Assembly: GCF_008364825.1 (NCBI RefSeq) | Contig: NZ_VTTO01000007.1 | Span: forward strand, 1 to 64,000 | Reading direction: 5' to 3' | DNA: 64,000 nucleotides | From: Azospirillum sp. B21 | GTDB lineage: Bacteria > Pseudomonadota > Alphaproteobacteria > Azospirillales > Azospirillaceae | Shown: piece by piece, positions 47,522 through 55,798 of the stretch | How the letters are laid out: each line of letters opens with the position of its first letter | How positions within the stretch are numbered: position 1 is the stretch's first letter | Position numbers and translations under genes: made by a program | Notes under the pieces: generated by a model | What the model was told of the DNA's origin: nothing | The model's input: only the letters and a program-made list of their open reading frames with translations | Databases searched by the model: none

Positions 47522-48375
47522 CCCCGTCCGAGAAGTCCCTGGGGCCGAACCGCCAGGACCGCAACCATCAGCAGGAAGGTCAGCAGGGTGGCGTAGTTCG
47601 GGATGAAGGCGAGGCCGAACTGTTCGGCGAAGCCGATCAGGAGCGCGCCCAGCGCCGCCCCGGCCAGACTGCCCATGCCGCCGATGATGACCACGACCAG
47701 CGAGGACAACAGGAACCGCGCGTCCTCTCCTGGCGAGACGGAGAGGGCGCTGCCGCCGATCACTCCGGCCAGCCCGGCCAGACCGGCGCCGAGTGCGAAG
47801 ACGAGCACAAGCACCCGCTGCACGTTGAAACCCATGGCCGAGAGGATGTCGCGGTCGTCCACCCCGGCACGGATCAGCATGCCCAGCCTGGTCCGGTGGA
47901 TCAGCAGCCACAGGCCGAGCCCGACCAGAAGCGCGCTGGCGATGACCACGAGGCGGATCGTCGGATAGCCCCGGATCACCGGCATGGGAGTCGTGCCGTA
48001 TAAAATCTCGGGCGGAGCGAACTGGTAGGTGATGCCGCCATAACGGGCCAGCAGCAGGTCGCCGACCACGATGGCGAAGCCGATGGTGACCAGCGCCTGC
48101 CGCAACTCATCGCCGCTGAGCGTGCGCAGCAGCGTCAGATGCATCACCAGTCCGACGGCTGCCACGGCAACCGCCGCCCCCGCCAGTCCAAGCAGCCACG
48201 ACCCGGTGTAGGACGCGATGTCGTACCCGACATAAGCGCCCAGAAGATAGAAGGCGCCATGTGCCATGTTGACGGTGCGCAGCAGCCCGAAGATCAGCGA
48301 GAAGCCGCTGGCCACCAGGAAGTACAGCGATGCCACGGTCAGCGCGTTCAGCGACAGGAGAATATAAAATCTCAT
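47518..48375 (-). CDS. livH: LIV-type ABC importer permease LivH
   Basis: A 285-residue permease with LivH features FGLLRTVNMAHGAFYLLGAY and GGMGSLAGAALGALLIG. ATG 48375 fits the normal N-terminus (MRFYILLSLNAL); a TTG 36 bases upstream is less likely. It lies about 100 bases downstream of the amidohydrolase gene, in the same direction, so a separate promoter or an operon with a longer gap is possible. Confidence 0.92.
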   Translation of the reverse strand: MRFYILLSLNALTVASLYFLVASGFSLIFGLLRTVNMAHGAFYLLGAYVGYDIASYTGSWLLGLAGAAVAVAAVGLVMHLTLLRTLSGDELRQALVTIGFAIVVGDLLLARYGGITYQFAPPEILYGTTPMPVIRGYPTIRLVVIASALLVGLGLWLLIHRTRLGMLIRAGVDDRDILSAMGFNVQRVLVLVFALGAGLAGLAGVIGGSALSVSPGEDARFLLSSLVVVIIGGMGSLAGAALGALLIGFAEQFGLAFIPNYATLLTFLLMVAVLAVRPQGLLGRG

Positions 48376-48477
48376 GCTCGGCGGCCCCGATGCTGGGGAT
48401 GGAGGGCACAAAGCCCGCCCGTTCCCTCCCCCGCCATCGCGGGGAAAGGGTCGCGGCTGCGGCAGGTCGCGCCGTCC

Positions 48478-49755
48478 TCAGGCGGCGACGCTGACCTGCG
48501 CGCGGACCGGCGGCGTCATCTCCTTGTGGAAGGAGCCGTCCTTCATGATTGCCAGAATGCGGCTGCGGTCTTGGAACAGGGTGATGTCCTGCAGCGGATC
48601 GCCGTCCAGCAGGATCAGGTCGGCCAGATAGCCGTTGCGCACCAGCCCCAGTTCGCCCGGCCGCCCCATGATCTCGCCGCCCAGCAGGGTGGCCGACTGG
48701 ATCGCCTCCATCGGGGTGAAACCCAGAAGCTCGACGAAATACTCCAGGTCCTTGGCGTAGGTGCCGTGCGGGGTCCAGGCAAAGCCGTAATCACCGCCGG
48801 GCAGCACGCGGATCCCGCGCCTGCGCATCGCCTTCATGGTCTCGATCGCGGCCTCGAGCTCACGGAAATAGCCCATGTTGCGGGCGACCTCCTCGGTGAT
48901 GCCCCAGTCGGCGGCGGCGTAGCAGGTCTGGTAGACCCAGGCGAGGCCGGGGGCGACGAAATGCTTGTCCTTGTTGGCCTCCAGCAGGTCCAGCGCCTCT
49001 TCGTCGGCGAAGCTCGCATGATAGATGATCTCGATGCCGTACTTGACGCAGAGCTTCACCGATTCCGCGCTGCGCGCATGGGCGCAGATGCGCACCCCCT
49101 TCTTGCGATGAGCCTCGCGGACGGCCTCGGCGATCTCGTCCTCGGCCATGGGCGTGTCTTCCGCCTTGCACTTGGTGATCTCTTCGCCGGAGAGATTCAG
49201 CTTGATGAGATCGACGCCCTCCTTCAGCAGGCGGCGGACGCAGGCGCGCATCTCGTAGGGGCCGTTGACGACCTCCACGAAGGTGTAGGCGCCGACATGG
49301 CTGGGGTTCAGGTCACCAAGGCCCCCGATGGTGGCGATCTCCGGGCCGTTGGCGAGGTAGCGTGGACCGGCGATGCGGCCCTTGTTGATGTAGTCGCGGA
49401 CCACGACGTCCAGGCGCGGCTTGGCGGCCGCGGCGCCGACGCACATCGTGTAGCCGCAGTCGAGGTAGGTGCGGGCATTGTCCGCCGCCTCCAGGATGTG
49501 CTCCTCCACCGGCATCAGGCCGATGGGGTCCAGGCCGGCCTGGTTGATCCAGCTGAAGTGGGTGTGCGCGTCGCACAGGCCGGACATCAGCGTGGCGCCG
49601 CCGCCATCGACGATCCGGTGCGCCTCGTGGGAGATGGTGCCGGCCTGCCGGGCCACCTCGGCGATCCGGTTGCCCTGGACGAGCACTTCCCCGGCGTAAG
49701 GCTTCTCACCGGTGCTGTCGAGAATCTGGACGTTGGTGAACAGAGTCGTTGGCAT
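48478..49755 (-). CDS. Metal-dependent amidohydrolase (imidazolonepropionase/prolidase-like)
   Basis: A 425-residue amidohydrolase-1 family enzyme. Metal ligands are visible: HxH in CDAHTHFSW, a likely carboxylated Lys in DLIKLNLSG, His in CAHARS, His in IYHASF and Asp in LPGGDYGFAW. The fold begins with the small beta domain (TLFTNVQILDSTG) and returns to it after the barrel. Relatives hydrolyse dipeptides, imidazolones, triazines or organophosphates. A strong RBS (GGAGGAAACG) precedes ATG 49755. It stands between the DUF1636 gene and the LIV importer, so it probably acts on the imported compound. Confidence 0.9.
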   Translation of the reverse strand: MPTTLFTNVQILDSTGEKPYAGEVLVQGNRIAEVARQAGTISHEAHRIVDGGGATLMSGLCDAHTHFSWINQAGLDPIGLMPVEEHILEAADNARTYLDCGYTMCVGAAAAKPRLDVVVRDYINKGRIAGPRYLANGPEIATIGGLGDLNPSHVGAYTFVEVVNGPYEMRACVRRLLKEGVDLIKLNLSGEEITKCKAEDTPMAEDEIAEAVREAHRKKGVRICAHARSAESVKLCVKYGIEIIYHASFADEEALDLLEANKDKHFVAPGLAWVYQTCYAAADWGITEEVARNMGYFRELEAAIETMKAMRRRGIRVLPGGDYGFAWTPHGTYAKDLEYFVELLGFTPMEAIQSATLLGGEIMGRPGELGLVRNGYLADLILLDGDPLQDITLFQDRSRILAIMKDGSFHKEMTPPVRAQVSVAA

Positions 49756-49861
49756 CGTTTCCTCCGGTTGCGGGGGCTGCTTCTTGGTCCTGGCGCCTCG
49801 CCGCGGGTGAGTGTGGGCTGAGTGATCGTTCTTCGGTGGTCGTCTCGGTTCCTCGTGGGTC

Positions 49862-50257
49862 TCAGTTCGTTGCAGCCGGGGGCGGAACGGCGGAGGCAAT
49901 GCGGGCCTCCAGCCCGAGCGGTCCGGCATCCCCACCCACCTCGCCGCGGGTGCTGTCCAGATAGCGGCGGGCCAGCAGGACCAGCGGTTCCGCCTGCTCA
50001 AGGCCGACGCCGTTGAAGCGCAGCCGGGTCTTGCCGAAGGCGGACAGCGACACGTTGCAGGGGTATCGGCAGCCGCTGAGGCATTCCACCCGCCGCAGGG
50101 TCAGCCGCTCTGCCAGCCCGGTTCCGGCGATCAGCGCCTCCAACCGGTCGGCGAGCCGCTCCCCCGGCGTCGGCTCGTCGGCGCCGCGCGCCGCGTAGCG
50201 GTGGCAGGTGCGGCACACCGCCAGGATGTGCCGCACGGGGACCGGCGGCGCGTCCAT
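49862..50257 (-). CDS. DUF1636 (2Fe-2S ferredoxin-like) protein
   Basis: A 131-residue protein with Cys15, Cys18 (CRTC) and Cys59, Cys63, Cys67 (CLSGCRYPC). This is the arrangement of DUF1636, thioredoxin-like ferredoxin proteins often found with cobalamin or metal-uptake genes. Here it is coupled to an alpha/beta hydrolase (its start overlaps that stop, TGATG) inside a catabolic operon, which is not its usual place. It may transfer electrons to, or deliver metal to, the neighbouring enzymes. Confidence 0.8.
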   Translation of the reverse strand: MDAPPVPVRHILAVCRTCHRYAARGADEPTPGERLADRLEALIAGTGLAERLTLRRVECLSGCRYPCNVSLSAFGKTRLRFNGVGLEQAEPLVLLARRYLDSTRGEVGGDAGPLGLEARIASAVPPPAATN

Positions 50258-51021
50258 CAATCCACCGAGAACAGGAAGTTCATCAGCGCCTCGTTCACTT
50301 CGGCGGGACGCTCGAAGGTCGTCCAGTGACCGCAGCGGTCGAGAAGGCGCAGGGACGATCCCGCGATTTTCCGGTGCAGCGCCCGCACGGCGGTCGGCGG
50401 GGCCGTGCCGTCCTCGTCGCCGGTGACCAGCAGCGTCGGGCAGGCGATCCGGGAGACGTCCGCCGGTTCCGCGGCAGCCAGCGCCTCGCAGGTGCGGGCA
50501 TAGCCTTCCGGGTCCTGGCGCATCAGAATCTCGCGGACCAGGGCCGCGACCTCCGGCCGGTTGGCCTTGGTGTCCGCCGAGGTGCCACCCTGAACGATGG
50601 CGTCGGCGATGCCGACCATGCCCTCTGCGCGCGCCTTGGTTGCGCGGTCGCGAATGACGGGACGGGCGGCATCGGGCGGCGCGTGGAGCGGGCCGATCAG
50701 TGCAAGGCTGCGAACACGGTTCGGACGGCGTACGGAGATGTGCTGGCAGACGATGGTGCCGAGCGAGTGGCCGACCAGATGAACGCGGTCGAGACCGCGC
50801 TCGTCCATCACGCCTTCGATCGCCTCGGCGAGGCCGGTGATCGACAGCGGTCCGTCGGCGGGGCTGCGCCCGGCCCCGGGAAGGTCGGGCCGGATGCACT
50901 GGAAGAAACGCGACAGAACGCCGACCTGCGGACCGAACACGTTCGAGGTTCCGCCAAGTCCATGGACCAGGAGGACCGGATCGCCGTTGCCGTGCACCTC
51001 GACGGCCAATTGCGGTGCCAT
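50257..51021 (-). CDS. Alpha/beta hydrolase
   Basis: A 254-residue alpha/beta-fold hydrolase with the oxyanion motif HGLGGT near residue 20, nucleophile elbow GHSLG near 95, acid Asp in TGDEDGTAP and catalytic His in CGHWTTFERP. It resembles 3-oxoadipate enol-lactonase and meta-cleavage product hydrolases. It follows the FAH-family gene by 37 bases; the pair is typical of ring-cleavage product degradation. Confidence 0.9.
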   Translation of the reverse strand: MAPQLAVEVHGNGDPVLLVHGLGGTSNVFGPQVGVLSRFFQCIRPDLPGAGRSPADGPLSITGLAEAIEGVMDERGLDRVHLVGHSLGTIVCQHISVRRPNRVRSLALIGPLHAPPDAARPVIRDRATKARAEGMVGIADAIVQGGTSADTKANRPEVAALVREILMRQDPEGYARTCEALAAAEPADVSRIACPTLLVTGDEDGTAPPTAVRALHRKIAGSSLRLLDRCGHWTTFERPAEVNEALMNFLFSVD

Positions 51022-51058
51022 AAGCGCCTCACTTCGGTTGATGATCGTCTTTCGCCCA

Positions 51059-51940
51059 TCAGGCGAGGGTGTTTGTCAGCGCGCCGATGCCGCTGACCTC
51101 GACCGTGACGCGGTCGCCGGGGAACAGGAATTTCGGCGGAGAGAAGCCAAGTCCGACACCCGCCGGGGTGCCGGTGGCGATGATGTCGCCGGGGTACAGC
51201 GTGATGCCGGCGGACGCCGTCGCGACCAGGGTGGGAATGTCGAAGATCAGGTCGCGGGTGTTGGCGTTTTGTCTCAGCTCGCCGTTGACCCAGGTCTTCA
51301 CCTCCAGGTTGGTCGGATCGAGTTCGTCCGCGGTGACGACCCACGGTCCCATCGGGCAGAAGGTGTCGAAGGACTTGCCCAGGAGCCACTGCTTGTGCCG
51401 CGCCTGGACATCGCGGGCGGTCACGTCGTTGATGACGGTGTAGCCCCAGACATGCCGGTACGCTTCCTCCGGCGCGATGTTCTTGCCGCCCTTGCCGATC
51501 ACCAGCGCCAGTTCGACCTCGTAATCGATCTGCTCGCTGATGCCGCGCGGATAGAGGATGGCCTCGTCAGGTCCGATGACGCTTTCGGGAACCTTGGTGA
51601 AGAAGATCGGGAGGGCCGGAACGGCGTCGGCGGCACCGGTGGTGCTGCTGTCATAGCCGCTGCCGGCGAATTCGCGGGCATGGTCGTGGTAGTTCTTCCC
51701 GACGCAGAAGATGTTGCGCGCCGGGCGCGGGATGGGCGCCTCCAGCCGGACGCGGGAGAGGCTGATGCCGTCCCCTTCGATGGCGATGCGCCCCTTGATC
51801 TCGTCGTAGCGGCGGATGACGTCGAGAAGATCGTCCACCGCTTCGCCGAGCAGCGATTCCAACGGCCAAACCCGATTCTTGTCCGGATCGATGACCGCGA
51901 CGGCGCGGCGTCCATCAAGCTGGATGGTCGCAAACTTCAT
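51059..51940 (-). CDS. Fumarylacetoacetate hydrolase family protein
   Basis: A 293-residue FAH-family enzyme. The N-terminal regulatory half is followed by the catalytic core NIFCVGKNYHDHA, the metal-binding Glu pair in EQIDYEVELALVIGKGG, and NDVTARDVQ and GDIIATGTPAGVG. Members hydrolyse or decarboxylate acylpyruvates and hydroxymuconate-type acids. RBS AAGGAAAC precedes ATG 51940. It is the first gene of the 10-gene minus-strand operon, divergent from the GntR/FadR regulator. Confidence 0.92.
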   Translation of the reverse strand: MKFATIQLDGRRAVAVIDPDKNRVWPLESLLGEAVDDLLDVIRRYDEIKGRIAIEGDGISLSRVRLEAPIPRPARNIFCVGKNYHDHAREFAGSGYDSSTTGAADAVPALPIFFTKVPESVIGPDEAILYPRGISEQIDYEVELALVIGKGGKNIAPEEAYRHVWGYTVINDVTARDVQARHKQWLLGKSFDTFCPMGPWVVTADELDPTNLEVKTWVNGELRQNANTRDLIFDIPTLVATASAGITLYPGDIIATGTPAGVGLGFSPPKFLFPGDRVTVEVSGIGALTNTLA

Positions 51941-51963
51941 GGCGTTTCCTTCTTGCCCCATTG

Positions 51964-52131
51964 TTGAGCCATTTACCGGCCAAACCGGAACCGCAGAGCG
52001 GCTTGTGAGCCAATTAGGCCGGTGCGGTGATTGTTTGGTCAACTGAAAAAACGGAAATATGACCTTTGACCGTGAAGAATGTTGAAGGATTGTATTGCGC
52101 GTAGCGAGGGAGCCGGATAGAATTGGCTCAC
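51964..52131. promoter_or_regulatory. Operator sites between FAH-family operon and FadR-type repressor
   Basis: GTGAGCCAATT (52005-52015) recurs as its exact reverse complement AATTGGCTCAC at 52121-52131, and a partial copy TTGAGCCATTT is at 51964-51974. One site lies close to the repressor RBS, the others close to the FAH gene start, so a repressor could hold both promoters, possibly by looping over about 116 bases. Confidence 0.6.
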
Positions 52132-52163
52132 GTTTGGAGCAAATTCTCGGAGCGAGGAAGGGC

Positions 52164-52940
52164 ATGGACTCGCTGAATCTCAGGGATCGGGCGGCCAACG
52201 GCGCAAACGCCGTCGTACAGTTCATCGAGCGCAACATCGACGATGGCAGTTGGGGGCCGGGCACCAAGCTGCCGACCGAGCGGGACTTGGAAAAGCGCTT
52301 CGGGGTTTCCCGCAACACCCTGCGCAAAAGCCTGCGCCAGTTGGAGAATCAGGGAAAGATCGTCCGCCATGTCGGGCGCGGCTCCTTCGTCGCGGGCTCG
52401 CCGGAACCGGCGTTGGGCGCGGCGCTCCGCCTGATCGGATCGCAGGACGGCGAGACCCTCGTCCGGCGCATCCACGGCGCCAGCCCGACCGAGGTGATGG
52501 AGGTGCGGCTGATGGTCGAGCCGCTGGCGGCGGAGCTGGCCGCCAGCCGGGCGAACGCCGCGGACCTGCAACGGCTTGAGGAGTATCTGCTGCGCGCCGA
52601 TCAGGCACGCGACGTTCCCGACTTCGAGCATTGGGACGGAATGCTCCACGTCGCCATCATCGCTGCGACGAAGAACGGCCTGCTGATGGACATCTATGAC
52701 GCCATCAACGACATCCGCAACCAGCCGGAGTGGGGCCGGCTGAAGGCGCGCAGCGTCACGCCGCAGCGCCGGGCGGTCTATCAGGAACAGCATCGCCGCA
52801 TCGTCTCCGCCCTGCTCGACCGCGACGGCGCGAAAGCCCGTGCGGAATTGCTTCAGCACCTGACGCTGGTTCGCGCCAACCTGTTGGCGGCTTCAAGCCA
52901 CGGCACTGCAGCAGAGCCGGAGACGAACATCGATCTTTAA
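52164..52940 (+). CDS. GntR/FadR family transcriptional regulator
   Basis: A 258-residue regulator with an N-terminal winged helix (about 15-80; LPTERDLEKRFGVSRNTLRKSLRQLE) and an all-helical FCD effector domain (about 105-235) with metal-ligand-like Asp and His residues (HWDGMLHVAI, QEQHRRI). RBS GAGGAAGGG precedes ATG 52164. It is divergent from the FAH-first operon and its promoter region carries matching inverted repeats, so it probably represses that operon until a pathway acid binds. Confidence 0.92.
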   Translation: MDSLNLRDRAANGANAVVQFIERNIDDGSWGPGTKLPTERDLEKRFGVSRNTLRKSLRQLENQGKIVRHVGRGSFVAGSPEPALGAALRLIGSQDGETLVRRIHGASPTEVMEVRLMVEPLAAELAASRANAADLQRLEEYLLRADQARDVPDFEHWDGMLHVAIIAATKNGLLMDIYDAINDIRNQPEWGRLKARSVTPQRRAVYQEQHRRIVSALLDRDGAKARAELLQHLTLVRANLLAASSHGTAAEPETNIDL

Positions 52941-53001
52941 GGGTTTCCGGCTGTTTTCGTGCTTTGCCCCTTACGGCATCACGGCTGTTCAGACCTTTGC
53001 A

Positions 53002-53040
53002 GCAGGATGGTGCCGTGGTCCCGGCGGCACTCACCCTGCC
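53002..53040. terminator. Possible hairpin between convergent FadR and carboxypeptidase genes
   Basis: In the 235-base gap (52941-53175), GTGCCG and CGGCAC pair around a 9-base loop, and the stem can be continued imperfectly (GCAGG with CCTGC). No T-run follows. Nothing else was seen in this gap. Confidence 0.35.
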
Positions 53041-53175
53041 ATGGAGCAGCGGGCAGGCCGAGGGGCAGACCAACCCTCCTGGCGGCGAGATCCACGCAAC
53101 CTGCGCAAAAGCCGCCGAACCGGGGCAAGATCCGTTCTGGCACGAAAGCTGACGGAACCATCTGATCGGCGCCGG

Positions 53176-54942
53176 TCAGCTCACGATAAGCTCCTGCCAG
53201 GCCTCGTAGGCGGCAAGCACCGTCGCCATCTGCGCGGTGTGGCCCTGGATGAAGGCATCGCCATAGATGGTTTCGTCCGGATACTCGGTGATCAACGTCA
53301 CCGGCACTGTGCTGCGTTCGTCCAGCGACGACAGGCAGGGGAAGCCGTTGATGATGCGGAACCCGGTCTCGCCGGCATGGATTTCGTAGAGCGCCATCTG
53401 TTCGGCGTTGCGGGCGGCCAGCCCCGGGGTCGTGCCGAGATGTGCCGTCACCCGGTCGAGCAGGCGCTCCGCCGCCGCCTCCCAGCCCGCGTGGTGGCGC
53501 ATCACCAGGAAGAATCCCTTGGGCAGGGTCCACATGGCGAAGTTGCGCGGCACATAACCCGACAGCGGCCGGGTCCACTCATGCGAGGGGTAGCCGTGCA
53601 GGTTCAGGTGCAGCCGGGCGCCGCTCAGCCGTTCCGCCTCCAGCCGGATGGCCTTCTCGTTCAGATGGGGTCCGGCCGTCGCCGGATCGCGGTATTCCAG
53701 ATCGTCGCCGAGCCCGGTGTAGCGCGCCGCGTGGTGCATGTGGCGCGGGTTGTCGGCCCGCAGCCGGTGATGCAGGGCATAGCCGTCGGGGTTTTCCAAG
53801 GGCGACACGGTGAAGTGCGCCCCCGGACGCTGCGCCAGCCGGTTTGCCGCGCGCAGGGCGCCCACCACTCCGGTCGTCTCGTTCGCGTGCTGGCCGCCGC
53901 TGATCATCACCGGGGCATCGCTGCCCCGCACATAACGGGCGAGCACCCGGCGCCCGCTGCGCGTGCTCGCCTCGAACGGCTCGCCGCCGATCCGCTCCAG
54001 CCCGGCACGGATCGCCGCGTCCCCGATCGGAGCGGCGGCGCGGTCCAGCGAAGGGGCGTCCAGCGGATCGGCGGCGGTGGTGATGGCGCTGCGCGAGAGG
54101 GGGCGCAGTTCCACCCGCACCCGGACGGCGCCATCGCTCAGCCCGATGTCCGGCGCGATCTGGCCCGGCTTCAGCCCGCGGTCGCCGAGCGGCCGGCCGG
54201 ACCTGCGCTGGAACACTTCCAGCAGGGAGAAGTAGAAGTCCTCGTGCAAGGCCTCGCGCAGGCTGACCACCTCGTCCGCGAAGCCCAGCGGCTCGTCCGC
54301 CGCCGGATACTCGGCGCGGATGCTCAGCTCCTCGAAATAGGGTTCCCCGCCGGTCCAGGGATGGCCGACGATGGCCGTCATGGCGGATTCGAACAGCCGC
54401 TCGTAATCGGTCTCCAACCGTTCCCCGTCTCCATTCTCGCCCAGGCGCAGCCAGCCGGTCGGCGACACGCTGGTCTCCCCCGCCATGTCGGTGTGGACGC
54501 GGTTGGGCGCGGCCACCCGTTGCTCTTCCCGCCGGCCGTCCTTGAAGGTCAGCGTCACGTCGTAATGGAACGCGCCATCCGCCCGCGGGCGGAACGCGAC
54601 CTCTGCCCCCTCCAGCAGGGCGGCCAGCGGATAGGCTTCCAGCAGGAAGCGGTTCGCCGGCGCCTGCGGGTGGACCGGATAGGCGACGGTGACGGTCGCC
54701 AGATCGCGCCGCCAGACCTCTTCCCCAACCTCTTCCAGGAAGAAGTGGAGCAGGGGCTTGTAGGCGCTGCGGAAGCGGGCGGACACGCCGCGCACCGCGA
54801 GGCGGCGTTCGGCGGCCCGGCGGCTTGGTGCGTCGTCGAAGGTCCAGACCTCCACCGGATTGCCGCCCTGGGGACTGCCGGTCAGCTGGGCGCACAGCCG
54901 GTCGAGCGTCCGCTCGAACGAGGCTTCGAACAGGACGGTCAT
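53176..54942 (-). CDS. M14-like zinc carboxypeptidase with long N-terminal extension
   Basis: A 588-residue protein. The last about 250 residues carry an M14-type zinc site: HxxE in GGQHANETTG, a third His in HLNLHGYPSHEW, and a Glu in LITEYPDETIYG that can act as catalytic base. The first about 320 residues are beta-rich (FEASFERTLDRLCAQL, VTVAYPVHPQ, ELSIRAEYPA) and match no family I recognise. No signal peptide is seen, so it is cytoplasmic. Its start overlaps the permease stop (54939-54942), making it the last gene of the peptide-type importer operon. It probably removes an amino acid or amide group from the imported compound. Confidence 0.82.
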   Translation of the reverse strand: MTVLFEASFERTLDRLCAQLTGSPQGGNPVEVWTFDDAPSRRAAERRLAVRGVSARFRSAYKPLLHFFLEEVGEEVWRRDLATVTVAYPVHPQAPANRFLLEAYPLAALLEGAEVAFRPRADGAFHYDVTLTFKDGRREEQRVAAPNRVHTDMAGETSVSPTGWLRLGENGDGERLETDYERLFESAMTAIVGHPWTGGEPYFEELSIRAEYPAADEPLGFADEVVSLREALHEDFYFSLLEVFQRRSGRPLGDRGLKPGQIAPDIGLSDGAVRVRVELRPLSRSAITTAADPLDAPSLDRAAAPIGDAAIRAGLERIGGEPFEASTRSGRRVLARYVRGSDAPVMISGGQHANETTGVVGALRAANRLAQRPGAHFTVSPLENPDGYALHHRLRADNPRHMHHAARYTGLGDDLEYRDPATAGPHLNEKAIRLEAERLSGARLHLNLHGYPSHEWTRPLSGYVPRNFAMWTLPKGFFLVMRHHAGWEAAAERLLDRVTAHLGTTPGLAARNAEQMALYEIHAGETGFRIINGFPCLSSLDERSTVPVTLITEYPDETIYGDAFIQGHTAQMATVLAAYEAWQELIVS

Positions 54943-55793
54943 CGAGAGGTTCTCCCCGTGGGGTCGAGGCTGTCGCGCAGCCAGTCGCCGAGCAGGTTCA
55001 AGCCCAGCACGGTCAGAAGAATGGCAAGGCCGGGAAAGACGCTGACCCACCAGGCGACCTGGAGATAGGTACGCCCTGAGGCCAGCATGCCGCCCCAGCT
55101 GGGGATGGTCGGATCGATGCCGAGCCCGAGGAAGGTCAGGCTGCTTTCCAGCAGGATGTTGTTGGCGACGTTCAGCGTCATCAGCACGATCACCGGACCG
55201 ATCAGGTTCGGCAGCAGGTGCTGGACGATGATCCGCCAGTCCTTCACCCCGATGGCGCGGGCGGACTGGATGAATTCCCGCTCGCGCAAGGCCAGGACAG
55301 AGCCGCGGACGAGGCGCGCGTACTGCACCCATTGCGACACGATCAGCAGGATGATGGTGTTGGTCAGGCTGCCGCCGACGATGGCGATGAAGGTGATCGC
55401 CAGCAGGATGAAGGGCAGCGCCAGCTGCACGTCGGCGAAGCGCATCACCACCATGTCGCAGATGCCGCGGTAATAGCCGGAGATCAGTCCCATCAGCACC
55501 CCGATCAGCACCGCCCCGGCGACCGAGACGAAGCCGACCAGCAGCGAGATTTTGCCGCCCGCAACCACGCGGGCCAGCACGTCGCGTCCCAGAGGGTCGG
55601 TTCCCAGCGGGTGCGCCGCATTCTGGAAGGGCGGTGCCAGACGGGCCAGCAGGTCCATCTTGTCCGCTCCCCCGGGGAACAGCTGGTCGGAGAAGAACAC
55701 AGCCAGGCAGATGGCCAGGGTCAGCGATGCGCCGAGCAGGAATTCCAGGTTGCGGAAGCGCCGGGAGCGCAGGAAGGAGAGTGCGGCGGCCAT
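54939..55793 (-). CDS. Dpp/Opp-type ABC importer permease (DppC-like)
   Basis: A 284-residue permease with one N-terminal helix, the DppC segment HPLGTDPLGRDVLARVVAGGKISL and the permease loop REREFIQSARAIGVKDWRII. About six helices are visible. ATG 55793 starts just inside the DppB end; GTG 55802 is an alternative. It pairs with the DppB-like gene upstream. Confidence 0.9.
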   Translation of the reverse strand: MAAALSFLRSRRFRNLEFLLGASLTLAICLAVFFSDQLFPGGADKMDLLARLAPPFQNAAHPLGTDPLGRDVLARVVAGGKISLLVGFVSVAGAVLIGVLMGLISGYYRGICDMVVMRFADVQLALPFILLAITFIAIVGGSLTNTIILLIVSQWVQYARLVRGSVLALREREFIQSARAIGVKDWRIIVQHLLPNLIGPVIVLMTLNVANNILLESSLTFLGLGIDPTIPSWGGMLASGRTYLQVAWWVSVFPGLAILLTVLGLNLLGDWLRDSLDPTGRTSR

Positions 55794-55798
55794 GGCGG

